Positions 16,504 to 25,033 of a stretch of 64,000 nt of DNA are shown here, piece after piece. The position numbers and the translations under genes are program-made. The stretch covers positions 45,606 through 109,605 of the forward strand of contig NZ_BAEE01000013.1 of the NCBI RefSeq assembly GCF_000241265.1. Direction: 5' to 3'. Positions within the stretch are counted from its first letter, which is position 1. Every line of letters begins with the position of its first letter. The DNA comes from Gordonia araii NBRC 100433 (GTDB taxonomy: Bacteria > Actinomycetota > Actinomycetes > Mycobacteriales > Mycobacteriaceae). The notes below the pieces were generated by a model, which was not told the DNA's origin, did no database searches, and saw only the letters and a list, made by a program, of their open reading frames with translations.

Positions 16504-17688
16504 ATGACAGCACCGACCGAAGCCGGAGCCCGGCGCTACTACCCGCAGATGGAGGGGATGCGGGCGGTCGCCGCGCTCGGAGTGCTCACCACGCACGTCG
16601 CGTTCCAGACGGGAGCGGTGGCCTGGCCCGTCGTCGGACCGGTGCTCGGCCGTCTCGACCTGGCCGTCGCGCTGTTCTTCGCGCTGTCCGGCTTCCTGCT
16701 GTGGCAGCCGCACGCCGCCGCCGCGTGGGGGTTGCGCCCGGAGCCGAGCCTGAGCCGGTACCTGCGGCACCGCTTCTGGCGCATCTGGCCGGCCTACGCG
16801 GTCGTGGTCGTCGTCGTGCTGACGCTGTTGCCGGAAGCGCGGACCTCCGATCCGGTCGTGTGGCTGGCCAACCTCACGCTCACCCAAGTGTTCGTGCCCC
16901 TGTCGTTGACGGCCGGCCTCACCCAGATGTGGAGTCTGTCGGTGGAGGTCCTGTTCTACGCATTGCTGCCGGTGCTCGCGTGGTCGCTGGTCTCCCTGCG
17001 CGGCCTACGTGCGCGCTGGCGGCTGCCGGGTGTGCTCGGATTCGGCGTCGTCGGGATGCTGTGGGGTCCGATCGCCTCGCTGATCCCGGCCCCCGACGGG
17101 GTGGAGGCGCAGAACTGGCTGTTCGGGCACCTGCCGTGGTTCGTCGCCGGGCTGTTGCTCGCCGAGCTCGTGGCGTGGCGTTCATCGGGGGTATCGCTGC
17201 CGCCATCACCTGCCCGGTGGTGCGCGGTGAGTGCGAACCGCCCGCTGATGCTGGCCGTCTTCGTGGTGTCCTACGGGCTGGCGTGCACGCCGCTGGCCGG
17301 ACCGGTGGGGATGGGCGAGCTCAGCGGGCTCGGATTCGCCACCAAGATCCTGCTCGGCGCCGTGGGCGCCTACGCGGTGCTGGCGCCGCTCGCGCTGACC
17401 GACGGTCCATTCCGGTTCCTCGCCTCACCGGTCATGACGACGCTCGGCCGCTGGTCGTACGGGATCTTCATCTGGCACGTCGCGGTGCTGGCAGTCGTGT
17501 TCGGGCTGTTCGGGATCATCCCGTTCAGCGGCTCTTTCCTGCTGGTCTGGGCGATCGCCGCGGCGTTGTCGATCGGCATCGCCGCCGCCAGCTACGCGTT
17601 CATCGAGGACCCGGTCCGGCGGTGGGCGGCGACCCGCGAATCCGCACACCGGCTCGACGCCGAGGGGGCGGCTCCCTCCGACCGCTGA
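16504..17688 (+). CDS. Acyltransferase 3 family membrane protein (OafA/YrhL-like)
   Basis: 394 residues with about ten transmembrane helices. The family signature near the N-terminus is MEGMRAVAALGVLTTHVAFQ, giving the conserved Arg and His, followed by DLAVALFFALSGFLLW and RHRFWRIWPAYAVV. The SLSVEVLFYALLPVLAW segment is the usual mid-protein motif. These enzymes O-acylate sugars or lipids at the membrane. In this genus the acceptor may be an envelope glycan or glycolipid, which is inferred from family knowledge and the nearby cell-wall genes. A dispersed hairpin repeat lies 36 bases upstream. Confidence 0.85.
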   Translation: MTAPTEAGARRYYPQMEGMRAVAALGVLTTHVAFQTGAVAWPVVGPVLGRLDLAVALFFALSGFLLWQPHAAAAWGLRPEPSLSRYLRHRFWRIWPAYAVVVVVVLTLLPEARTSDPVVWLANLTLTQVFVPLSLTAGLTQMWSLSVEVLFYALLPVLAWSLVSLRGLRARWRLPGVLGFGVVGMLWGPIASLIPAPDGVEAQNWLFGHLPWFVAGLLLAELVAWRSSGVSLPPSPARWCAVSANRPLMLAVFVVSYGLACTPLAGPVGMGELSGLGFATKILLGAVGAYAVLAPLALTDGPFRFLASPVMTTLGRWSYGIFIWHVAVLAVVFGLFGIIPFSGSFLLVWAIAAALSIGIAAASYAFIEDPVRRWAATRESAHRLDAEGAAPSDR

Positions 17689-17710
17689 CCTGCCGCCGGT
17701 TCCAGAGGAG

Positions 17711-18577
17711 TCAGCGCAGCGTCTGGATGATCGCGCTGAAGTCGAGGTCGGGATGCTGCTGAGCGAAGGAGCGGTACAGCTGCGCGGCGTGTTCGCCGAG
17801 CGGCGCGCGTGCGCCGGTGCTGCTGATGGCGTTCATCGCCAGACCGAGGTCCTTGTTCATCAGGGCGACCGCGAAGCCGGGCTGGAAACCGTTGTTGGCC
17901 GGCGACGTCGGGACCGGGCCGGGCACCGGGCAGTTGGTCTGCACCGCCCAGCAGTTGCCGGTGGCGCCGGTGATGACGTCGTAGAGCGCTTGGTCGCTCA
18001 GGCCGAGTTTCTCGGCGAGTTTGAACGCCTCGCCGACGGCGATCTGCTGGACCGCCAGCACCATGTTGTTGCAGATCTTCGCGGCCTGCCCGGCACCGGA
18101 GTCGCCGCAGTGGATGATCTTGCCCGCCATCGGTTCCAGCGGCGAGCGCGCCGCGACGAAGGCCTCCTCGGATCCGCCGACCATGAAGGCCAGCGTCCCG
18201 GCGACGGCGCCCTTGACCCCGCCGGACACCGGTGCGTCGACCTGCGAGAGCCCGAGCCCGTCGGCTTGCGCGTGGATGGCCCGCGCGTCGTCGACCGAGA
18301 TGGTGGAACTGTCGATGAGCAGCGCGCCGGTCCGCACGGCCGGCAGCATGTCGCGGTAGCAGGTCTTCACGATCTCGCCGTTCGGCAGCATCGTGATCAC
18401 GACGTCGGCGCCGGACACCGTCTCGGTGATGCCGGGGAAGGTGCGCACGCCGCTGTCGGCCGCGCGGGCCAGCGCCTCGGCCGAGGTGTCGAAGCCGTGG
18501 ACGGTATGCCCCGCGGCGACGAGGTTCGCGGCCATGGGGCCGCCCATGTTGCCCAGCCCGATGAATGCGATGGTCAT
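17711..18577 (-). CDS. mmsB: 3-hydroxyisobutyrate dehydrogenase
   Basis: 288 residues. It oxidises 3-hydroxyisobutyrate to methylmalonate semialdehyde with NAD in valine breakdown. Motifs in order: IAFIGLGNMGGPMAANLVAAGH (residues 3-24), DAPVSGGVKGA (substrate loop, near 116-126), and SGAGQAAKICNN with the catalytic Lys near 170. Length is normal for the family. The C-terminal helical domain ends LDFSAIIQTLR. The gene follows mmsA by 13 bases on the same strand, so aldehyde dehydrogenase and alcohol dehydrogenase of the same pathway share an mRNA. Confidence 0.93.
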   Translation of the reverse strand: MTIAFIGLGNMGGPMAANLVAAGHTVHGFDTSAEALARAADSGVRTFPGITETVSGADVVITMLPNGEIVKTCYRDMLPAVRTGALLIDSSTISVDDARAIHAQADGLGLSQVDAPVSGGVKGAVAGTLAFMVGGSEEAFVAARSPLEPMAGKIIHCGDSGAGQAAKICNNMVLAVQQIAVGEAFKLAEKLGLSDQALYDVITGATGNCWAVQTNCPVPGPVPTSPANNGFQPGFAVALMNKDLGLAMNAISSTGARAPLGEHAAQLYRSFAQQHPDLDFSAIIQTLR

Positions 18578-18590
18578 CGTCGGTCCTCTC

Positions 18591-20138
18591 TCACTTCATC
18601 GTCGGGATGACGAATTCGGCGCCGGTGGAGCCCTGCACTCGTCCGGCGCGGACCGTCGACGACGGCCAGCGCGTGGTCACCGTCTTGGTGCGCGTATAGA
18701 AGGTGATGGCGGCCGGACCGTGCTGGTTGAGATCGCCGAAGCCGGACCGTTTCCAGCCGCCGAACGTGTGATACGCCACCGGTACCGGGATGGGCACGTT
18801 GACGCCCACCATCCCCACCTCGACGCGCGAGGTGAAGTCGCGGGCGGTATCGCCGTCGTTGGTGAAGATCGCGACGCCGTTGCCGTACTGGTGGTCGCTG
18901 GCCAGTGCCAGCGCCTCCTCGTAGTCGCCGGCGCGCACGATGGTCAGGACCGGCCCGAAGATCTCGTCGGTGTAGATCGACATGTCCCGGGTGGCGCGGT
19001 CGAAGAGCGACGGTCCGATGAAGAATCCGGTCAGGTCGTCTCCCTCGAACTCCGCGTCGTCGGCGGCACGGTCGCGGCCGTCGATGACCAGTTCTGCCCC
19101 CTCGGCGACCCCGGCGTCGAGATAGTGGCGGACCCGGTCGAGGGCCGACGGTGCGACGAGCGGCCCGTAGTCGGCCTTCGGGTCGAGACTGTGGCCGACG
19201 CGCAGCCCGTTGACCCTCTCGATCAGCTTGGCGCGCAAGGCTTCCGCGGTCGCCTCCCCGACGGGCACGGCGACGCTGATGGCCATGCACCGCTCGCCCG
19301 CGCTGCCGTACCCGGCGCCGAGCAGCGCGTCGGCGGCGATGTCGAGATCGGCGTCGGGCATGACGATCATGTGGTTCTTCGCGCCGCCGAAGCACTGCGA
19401 GCGCTTCCCGTTCGCGGCGGCGGTGGAGTAGATGTACTGCGCGATGTCGGAGCTGCCGACGAAGCCGAGCGCCTTCACGTCGGGATGGGCGAGCAGCGCG
19501 TCGACGGCCTCGACGTCACCGTGCACGACCTGGAAGACACCGTCGGGCAGGCCCGCCTCGGTGAACAGCCGCGCGAGGTGCACCGGGACCGACGGGTCGC
19601 GCTCACTGGGCTTGAGGATGAACGCGTTGCCGCACGCCAGGGCCGGCCCGGCCTGCCACAGCGGGATCATCGCCGGGAAGTTGAACGGCGTGATGCCGGC
19701 GACGACACCGAGGGGTTGCCGGATCGAGTGGACGTCGATGCCCGCCCCGGCTCCCTCGGTGAACTCGCCTTTGATCAGGTGGGGGATGCCGATGGAGAAC
19801 TCGACGACCTCCAGTCCGCGCTGCACGTCGCCGCGCGCGTCGGCCAGCGTCTTGCCGTGCTCGATGGACAGTTCGCGCGCGAGGTCGTCCATGTCGCGGT
19901 GCACGAGGTCGACGAAGCGCATCAGCACCCGCGCCCGGCTCTGCGGGTTCTGCGCGGCCCATTCCTGATGTCCGGCCACCGCCCGTGCGACGGCGTCGGC
20001 GACCTCGGCGGCAGAGGCGAGCGGCACCTGCGCGGCGACCTGCCCGGTGTTCGGGTTGAAGACGTCGGCGAAGCGCCCCTTGTCGGGGGTGATCTCCTTG
20101 CCGTCGATGTAGTGGGGGATGACGGGCGGTGCAGACAC
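18591..20138 (-). CDS. mmsA: CoA-acylating methylmalonate-semialdehyde dehydrogenase
   Basis: 515 residues, the usual size. It converts methylmalonate semialdehyde to propionyl-CoA in valine and thymine catabolism, using NAD and CoA. Visible motifs are VVAGITPFNFPAMIPLWQAG, FVGSSDIAQYIY, the catalytic Cys in GYGSAGERCMAISVAV, and DEIFGPVLTIVRA near the C-terminus. The Cys context GERCMA is that of the CoA-dependent branch rather than ordinary aldehyde dehydrogenases. It is the first gene of mmsA-mmsB. About 188 bases upstream hold a large nested inverted repeat but no regulator gene. Confidence 0.93.
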   Translation of the reverse strand: MSAPPVIPHYIDGKEITPDKGRFADVFNPNTGQVAAQVPLASAAEVADAVARAVAGHQEWAAQNPQSRARVLMRFVDLVHRDMDDLARELSIEHGKTLADARGDVQRGLEVVEFSIGIPHLIKGEFTEGAGAGIDVHSIRQPLGVVAGITPFNFPAMIPLWQAGPALACGNAFILKPSERDPSVPVHLARLFTEAGLPDGVFQVVHGDVEAVDALLAHPDVKALGFVGSSDIAQYIYSTAAANGKRSQCFGGAKNHMIVMPDADLDIAADALLGAGYGSAGERCMAISVAVPVGEATAEALRAKLIERVNGLRVGHSLDPKADYGPLVAPSALDRVRHYLDAGVAEGAELVIDGRDRAADDAEFEGDDLTGFFIGPSLFDRATRDMSIYTDEIFGPVLTIVRAGDYEEALALASDHQYGNGVAIFTNDGDTARDFTSRVEVGMVGVNVPIPVPVAYHTFGGWKRSGFGDLNQHGPAAITFYTRTKTVTTRWPSSTVRAGRVQGSTGAEFVIPTMK

Positions 20139-20276
20139 GGCGAGCTCCTGGGAAGGGTGCGGTCACGACTCGGCCCGATCGCGTGCGCTCGGCGCCGATG
20201 TGACCCAAGTTACCCTCGTGCGGACGACGCGTCTGCCGCGTTGGGCAGCTGGTCGGCGTCGCGCGGCGAGCGGAAC

Positions 20277-20343
20277 AAAATCGTCCGGTGTAGCGGTGGT
20301 CGTGGACGATATGTCCACGGTGGGCGCTAGGCCGGACGATTTT
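20277..20343. terminator. Nested inverted repeat at the end of aftD
   Basis: Outer arms AAAATCGTCCGG (20277-20288) and CCGGACGATTTT (20332-20343) are perfectly complementary. An inner hairpin, CGTGGAC (20301-20307) with GTCCACG (20313-20319), sits in the loop. The right outer arm covers the last codons of aftD. On the aftD strand the outer stem ends in a T-run, as expected for a terminator. The stretch 20139-20276 shows no gene. Confidence 0.55.
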
Positions 20344-23300
20344 GGTCGAGGATCGACCGCCACATCGTCACGGCGACGGCGGCCAGGGCGAGAGCCTGGA
20401 CCCACCACTCGAATCCGTTGTAGCCGGTCGGCGACTTCCACGGGCCGGACGCAAGCGCACACGTCGCGGCGAAGAACAGGGTGAACGCCGCGACGACGGG
20501 TGCCCCCGGCCATCGGTCGCGGTTCTGCGTCCACCACCACACCGCCGCGCCGACGCTCGTTGACAACGCGAGTCCCGGCCAGCCGGCGAGGAGCCAGGAG
20601 GCGACGAGCCAGGCGGCGGCGCCCGTCCACGGTGGTCTCGGTGACGACTGTCCTGTTGGCGACGTCCCCCACGGTGGTCGAGTGCCCGGCGAGCTTGCGA
20701 GTCGGGTGTATCGAGACCACGGCGACCGTGTCTCGCCGACCCGCCCACGGCCGCCCACGCGTACGAAGGCCAGCGCCAGTACCGCCGCCAGCAGCGCGAG
20801 ACCCAGTCCCAGCGCCCAGCGGTACAGGCCGTCGAGGGGGAAAGCGAGTTCGACGGTGCCGCTCGCTCCCGCGGGGATCACCCATCCCTGCTGCCAGCCG
20901 TTGACGGTGAGCGCCGTGAGGTCGGTGCCGTTCAGCCGCGCGCGCCAGCCCGGGTTCATGCTCTCCGGGACGACGAGGACGCGGTCGGTCGTGCTGGGAT
21001 CGACGCGAACCCGGCGGGTGGTCGCGTCCCAGCGTTCGGTTGCCGGATCTCGATACGATCGCTCCTTCGTCGCGATCACTCGATCACCGTCGGAGTACTC
21101 TTCCTTCTCGGTCGGGGGCGTTCGATCACCGTGGCCGTGTGCCGATCCCTCAAGGTGGTCGAGTGCCGGCGAGGCGCCAGCCGAGCCGGTGTATCGAGAC
21201 CAAGGCCTCGAATGCGGGCTGTCGCCGGCTGCCCGCGTCCGCAGGTCGACCGTGTCGACGGTGAACCCGGCACCGGGGTTGACGCTCAGCTCCTGTTCGC
21301 CGCCGCCGAGGAGCACGGGTCCGCACGGGAGGGCGGTCACCGGAGCGCCGGATCGCAGCGCGCCGACGGTCGTGTCCACGCGAAGCGGCACGACCTGCCC
21401 GGACACGCTCATGCTCAGCCCGGCGTCGCAGCCGATGTGGATCGGCCGCCGGTCGTCGCGCATCGGCATGGGCGCGGCGGGGACGATCGCCACCTCGCTG
21501 ATCCCCACCGGAGCCTGCCGTGCGAAGCCGAGCGTGTTGACGTTGATGAGGTCGCTGCCGCGCCGGACGGTCAGCACGATCCGATCGGTGACGGCCGGTT
21601 CGAGGGAGACGGTCCCATCGGCGGCGACGCGACGGACCTGCTCGCCGGTGCCGAGGTCGACGGCGACTTCGGTCGGTGCGGCCGGATAGCCGCGGGGCAG
21701 GCCCAGGACGAGCTTCTCGACGCGCTGAGGTGCGGGCAGACGCAGCGTCAGGCGGGCGTGCGAAGCGTCTTTCGATGGTTTGCGGCCCTTTCCGGATCTG
21801 GGCGGTGGCGCTGTCCTCTCGACACTGGATTCCGGTGCGATCCACGTCGTGCCCGGATCACCGTCGACGGCCGCCGCTGCCGATCCGCGCGGATCGACGA
21901 CACCGGCCTCGCCGGCCGCGCTCACCCGACCGGGCTGGGCGAGGAGCCGGTTGATCTCGTCACCCGGCCGCGGGCGCAGCGTCACCGTCGTGTCGACCGG
22001 TCCCGGGACCGGCACCGACAACACGCGCGAGAACGCACCGGTCGTCTCCGGTCCCAGGCCGAGGCCGGGTGAGCAGCGCACCCGGCGACCGTCGTCGACG
22101 CATGCCGCGCGACCGGGTTGTTCCTGCCGCAGCGACCACCCGGCGACCGTCGTCCCGTGCGGCGCCGGCGGCACGACGACGCGGTGCCGGACCCGCAGGG
22201 GCTGCCCGGTGGCGAGGTCGACGAGAGCCACCTCGGCGAGAGCGAACTGGTTACCCGCAGACCCGTCCTTGGTCGAGATGGCGCGGATCTGCACGCGTTC
22301 GGTGGGACCGGGCGGCAGGGAAACCGTCACCGGTTCATCGGGTTTGACGCCCTGCGCGACGGAAGTGCCGTGGTCGGTGGTGACGAGGATGCCGGTCACG
22401 TCGGGGCCGAGGGCCTTGGCGGTCGTGACGGTGACGGCCAGGTTCGCGCGAGGCCGGGTGAACTCCAGGGCGAGCCATTGCCCGACGGCGCGGTCGAGGC
22501 CGGCGCTGAGCCAGGACGTCGAACCGTTCTCGTCGAAGGCCGCGGCGGCAGAGGCGGCGGGCACCGTCTGGCCGGGCTGGGTCGCGTCGGCGGCCGACGA
22601 CGACGTGCGCACCCGGACCTCGTCCGGCGCGTTGTCGAGCAGCCACTGTCCGACGACGCGCGGCGTCTCGGTGCCGCGGGGTCCGGCCGGATAGTCGGCG
22701 ACGGCGTTCTTCGTCCGCCGCGGGTCTTCCGGCGTGCGGATGGCGGATCGGTTGTCGTCGACGCGGCCGAAGTCGGTCTCCCGGTCGGTGGGCGAGTCGG
22801 TGACCCATACCGGTGCGGGGCGCAGTCCGGCCTCGCGGGCATCGGGGTCGAGGATCGACAGCACCCCCGGCGGGACGGCCTCGGGTCCGCCGAGTATCCG
22901 GGGCATGGCGTTCAGGTCGGCGAGGATCGGCCCGGTACCGGCGAAGAGCTGGTCGTCGACGGTGAAGACCTGGATGGCCGGCATGGGTGGCCGGAGTCCG
23001 TCGTCGACGACCACGCCGCGGACGACGGTCGGCGCGACGGGGGGTCCGAACTCCACCGACTTGGACAATCCGGGTGAACCCGCCAACGCCTGTTGTGCGA
23101 GAAGTGGTCGTGCGCTGCGGGATTCACGCGGATCCAGGTCGGCTCGCAGTACGACGTGGCGAATGCCGAGCTGGGCGAGCATCGGCGCGAGTCGCGGTGA
23201 GGCGCGCCCGGAGGCGATGTCGCGCTGTACCGCGTCGAGCGCCCGAATGGCGGTGGGCGGCACCAGCGGGATCGCGTCGCGGACCGCCCACGGCGACCGC

Positions 23301-24760
23301 GCCAGTGCCTGCATCGGCTCGTCGCGGGTCGTCCCCCAGAGTTGTTGGGCAAACGGCGATCCCGGCACGACGAGGCTGCGCGGCGGAGCGGCATCGCCGT
23401 CGCCCTGCTTATCCAGCCACGCGGCGGCGTCGCGCCAATGTTGCGGCAGCGAACGATAGGTCGCGTCGCCCGCCAAGCCACCGGTCCAGGCCAGCGTGCC
23501 GGCACCGAGCAGCGCAACGAGAAGGACGATCGTCGCCGCGACCGGCCGTGAGCGCTGCGGATGGGCGAAGCCGGCGAGAGCCTCGCGAACCCGCACCGTC
23601 GGGGGCAGTGGCACCCGCGCGATCAGATGAGCGATCCCGAGCACCAGCGGGATGCGCAGGAACGGGTCGAACTTGTGCAGATTGCGCAGCGGTGCGCCCG
23701 GGCCGTCGAGGAATGCGCGCACCGGATCGGCGATCGGCGACCCCCATTCGCCGGCGAAGCCCACGCACATCACCGTCACCCCGACGCCGAGGAGCGCCGC
23801 CAGCGCGCGCCGGTGCGGCAGCGCGGTCATCGTGAGGCCGGCGAGTCCGGCAGCGGCGAGGACCCCGGTCGCCAAGACGGCGGCCGGCTGCGTCACCAGG
23901 ATCGCGCCGGCGACCCGCTCCGGCGAGACGAACGGTGTCCACGAACTTGTGCCGCGCAGCACCTCGGTCAGCGACGACCACTGCGTCGTCACCCGCGATG
24001 ATTCGATGTAATCGAGGAACGGCGGGCTGACCCGAGACATCAGCGCCAGCGGGACGATCCACCACGCGCAGGCCAGAATGCTGCCCAGACCCCACCATGC
24101 ACCGAAGCCGACCCATCGTCGGCGATCGGTGCCGCGGCAGGCCAGCGCCCACCACACCACGCCGACCGCCGTCGCGGCCACCGTCGCCACGGCGTTCACC
24201 GCGCCCATCAGCGCGATCGGGACCGCGGCGCGCAGTCCGAGCTGCCACAGCGGCCGACCCGTCGACGACAGGCCCGTGATGACGCCCAGCAGCACCCAGG
24301 GCGCGAGCATCATCGGCAGTGTTTCCGACGAGATCGAACCGATTGTCGTCAGGACCCGTGGACTCAACGCGAACACGGCGCCGGCCAGCAGGCGCGAGCC
24401 GGCAGAACCGATGCCCAGCGCCTCGGCCAGTTTCACGATCCCGACCACGCCGATCGCCAACAGCAGCGCCCACCACAGCCGCTGGGTGATCCACGGCGGG
24501 ATGTGCAGGAGGTGGCCGAGCGCGAAGAACCCGCCGTGCGGGAAGAAGTACCCGTATGCCTGGTTCTGCACCTGGCCGAGTGGAGCCGTCGGGGTCCACA
24601 GATGCGCGGCGCGAGTGAGGAAACCCCACGGATTGGCCGTCAGATCGAGCTTGGTGTCGGCGGCGATCCGCCCGGGGGACTGGGTGAAGGCGAGGAGCAG
24701 CGCCGCGGCGAAGACGACCGCGATGCCGCGTTTGGTCAGGGGATGAGCAGCAGTGCTGAT
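20327..24760 (-). CDS. aftD: Alpha-(1->3)-arabinofuranosyltransferase AftD (DUF3367), probable non-standard start codon
   Basis: About 1,477 residues. AftD adds D-arabinofuranose from a decaprenyl-phosphate donor to arabinogalactan and lipoarabinomannan outside the membrane. The GT-C N-terminal region carries QSPGRIAADTKLDLTANPWG, NQAYGYFFPHGGFF and LSPRVLTTIGSISSETLPMM. A long exported part with carbohydrate-binding-like domains follows, and the C-terminus returns to the membrane. The conserved first helix has no ATG, GTG or TTG before it. The best-placed start is ATC at 24758-24760, behind a GGAG, giving MSTAAHPLTKRGIAV if ATC is decoded as Met. GTG at 24571 would remove the first helix. 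Two hairpin repeats lie in frame (near residues 1186-1202 and 1347-1362). Confidence 0.88.
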   Translation of the reverse strand: MSTAAHPLTKRGIAVVFAAALLLAFTQSPGRIAADTKLDLTANPWGFLTRAAHLWTPTAPLGQVQNQAYGYFFPHGGFFALGHLLHIPPWITQRLWWALLLAIGVVGIVKLAEALGIGSAGSRLLAGAVFALSPRVLTTIGSISSETLPMMLAPWVLLGVITGLSSTGRPLWQLGLRAAVPIALMGAVNAVATVAATAVGVVWWALACRGTDRRRWVGFGAWWGLGSILACAWWIVPLALMSRVSPPFLDYIESSRVTTQWSSLTEVLRGTSSWTPFVSPERVAGAILVTQPAAVLATGVLAAAGLAGLTMTALPHRRALAALLGVGVTVMCVGFAGEWGSPIADPVRAFLDGPGAPLRNLHKFDPFLRIPLVLGIAHLIARVPLPPTVRVREALAGFAHPQRSRPVAATIVLLVALLGAGTLAWTGGLAGDATYRSLPQHWRDAAAWLDKQGDGDAAPPRSLVVPGSPFAQQLWGTTRDEPMQALARSPWAVRDAIPLVPPTAIRALDAVQRDIASGRASPRLAPMLAQLGIRHVVLRADLDPRESRSARPLLAQQALAGSPGLSKSVEFGPPVAPTVVRGVVVDDGLRPPMPAIQVFTVDDQLFAGTGPILADLNAMPRILGGPEAVPPGVLSILDPDAREAGLRPAPVWVTDSPTDRETDFGRVDDNRSAIRTPEDPRRTKNAVADYPAGPRGTETPRVVGQWLLDNAPDEVRVRTSSSAADATQPGQTVPAASAAAAFDENGSTSWLSAGLDRAVGQWLALEFTRPRANLAVTVTTAKALGPDVTGILVTTDHGTSVAQGVKPDEPVTVSLPPGPTERVQIRAISTKDGSAGNQFALAEVALVDLATGQPLRVRHRVVVPPAPHGTTVAGWSLRQEQPGRAACVDDGRRVRCSPGLGLGPETTGAFSRVLSVPVPGPVDTTVTLRPRPGDEINRLLAQPGRVSAAGEAGVVDPRGSAAAAVDGDPGTTWIAPESSVERTAPPPRSGKGRKPSKDASHARLTLRLPAPQRVEKLVLGLPRGYPAAPTEVAVDLGTGEQVRRVAADGTVSLEPAVTDRIVLTVRRGSDLINVNTLGFARQAPVGISEVAIVPAAPMPMRDDRRPIHIGCDAGLSMSVSGQVVPLRVDTTVGALRSGAPVTALPCGPVLLGGGEQELSVNPGAGFTVDTVDLRTRAAGDSPHSRPWSRYTGSAGASPALDHLEGSAHGHGDRTPPTEKEEYSDGDRVIATKERSYRDPATERWDATTRRVRVDPSTTDRVLVVPESMNPGWRARLNGTDLTALTVNGWQQGWVIPAGASGTVELAFPLDGLYRWALGLGLALLAAVLALAFVRVGGRGRVGETRSPWSRYTRLASSPGTRPPWGTSPTGQSSPRPPWTGAAAWLVASWLLAGWPGLALSTSVGAAVWWWTQNRDRWPGAPVVAAFTLFFAATCALASGPWKSPTGYNGFEWWVQALALAAVAVTMWRSILDQNRPA
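20673..20721. repeat. Dispersed hairpin repeat, copy 2, inside aftD
   Basis: GGTGGTCGAGT, then stem GCCCGGC/GTCGGGT (all seven positions pair, two as G-T wobble) around GAGCTTGCGA, then GTATCGAGACC. It is read through in frame by aftD as [16 protein letters not shown], between the last transmembrane segments. Confidence 0.85.
21154..21204. repeat. Dispersed hairpin repeat, copy 3, inside aftD
   Basis: GGTGGTCGAGT, stem GCCGGC/GCCGGT around a 14-base loop containing GGCGCCAGCC, then GTATCGAGACC. Read in frame by aftD as WSRYTGSAGASPALDHLEG within its exported domain. Confidence 0.85.
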
Positions 24761-24794
24761 GGCGCGCTCCGCGGGATTGCGGCTGGTACGCCGC

Positions 24795-24995
24795 CTAGTT
24801 GGTCTCCCCGTCGTCGCCGCGCGAACCGTAGTCGACGCTGCCCGGCACGAACCCCTCGTTAGGGTTCACCCGATTGGCGTCGGTGGCCGGGCTGGAGGTC
24901 GTGGCGATCCACGCCGCGGCGAAGATTCCCAACAATCCGACGACGATGCCGACGACTGCGGCGACTGCGCCGGCGACCAGGCGGTTGTTGAGCAT
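24795..24995 (-). CDS. DUF2613 small membrane/secreted protein
   Basis: 66 residues: MLNNRLVAGAVAAVVGIVVG begins a single hydrophobic segment of about 25 residues. A polar tail with PATDANRVNPNEGFVPGSVD follows. This is the small protein that accompanies aftD in mycobacteria (Rv0236A in M. tuberculosis, from memory). Its stop lies 34 bases before the proposed aftD start, so the two are co-transcribed. It may assist AftD in the membrane, but that is inferred only from constant adjacency. Divergent from lpqI. Confidence 0.88.
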   Translation of the reverse strand: MLNNRLVAGAVAAVVGIVVGLLGIFAAAWIATTSSPATDANRVNPNEGFVPGSVDYGSRGDDGETN

Positions 24996-25033
24996 GGCCT
25001 CGAAACTACCATCGACGTGTGAGACTCGACTTC

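Noticed and set aside
18393..20330. Long + strand open frame opposite mmsA and mmsB.
   Set aside because: Shadow of two complete, motif-bearing dehydrogenase genes.
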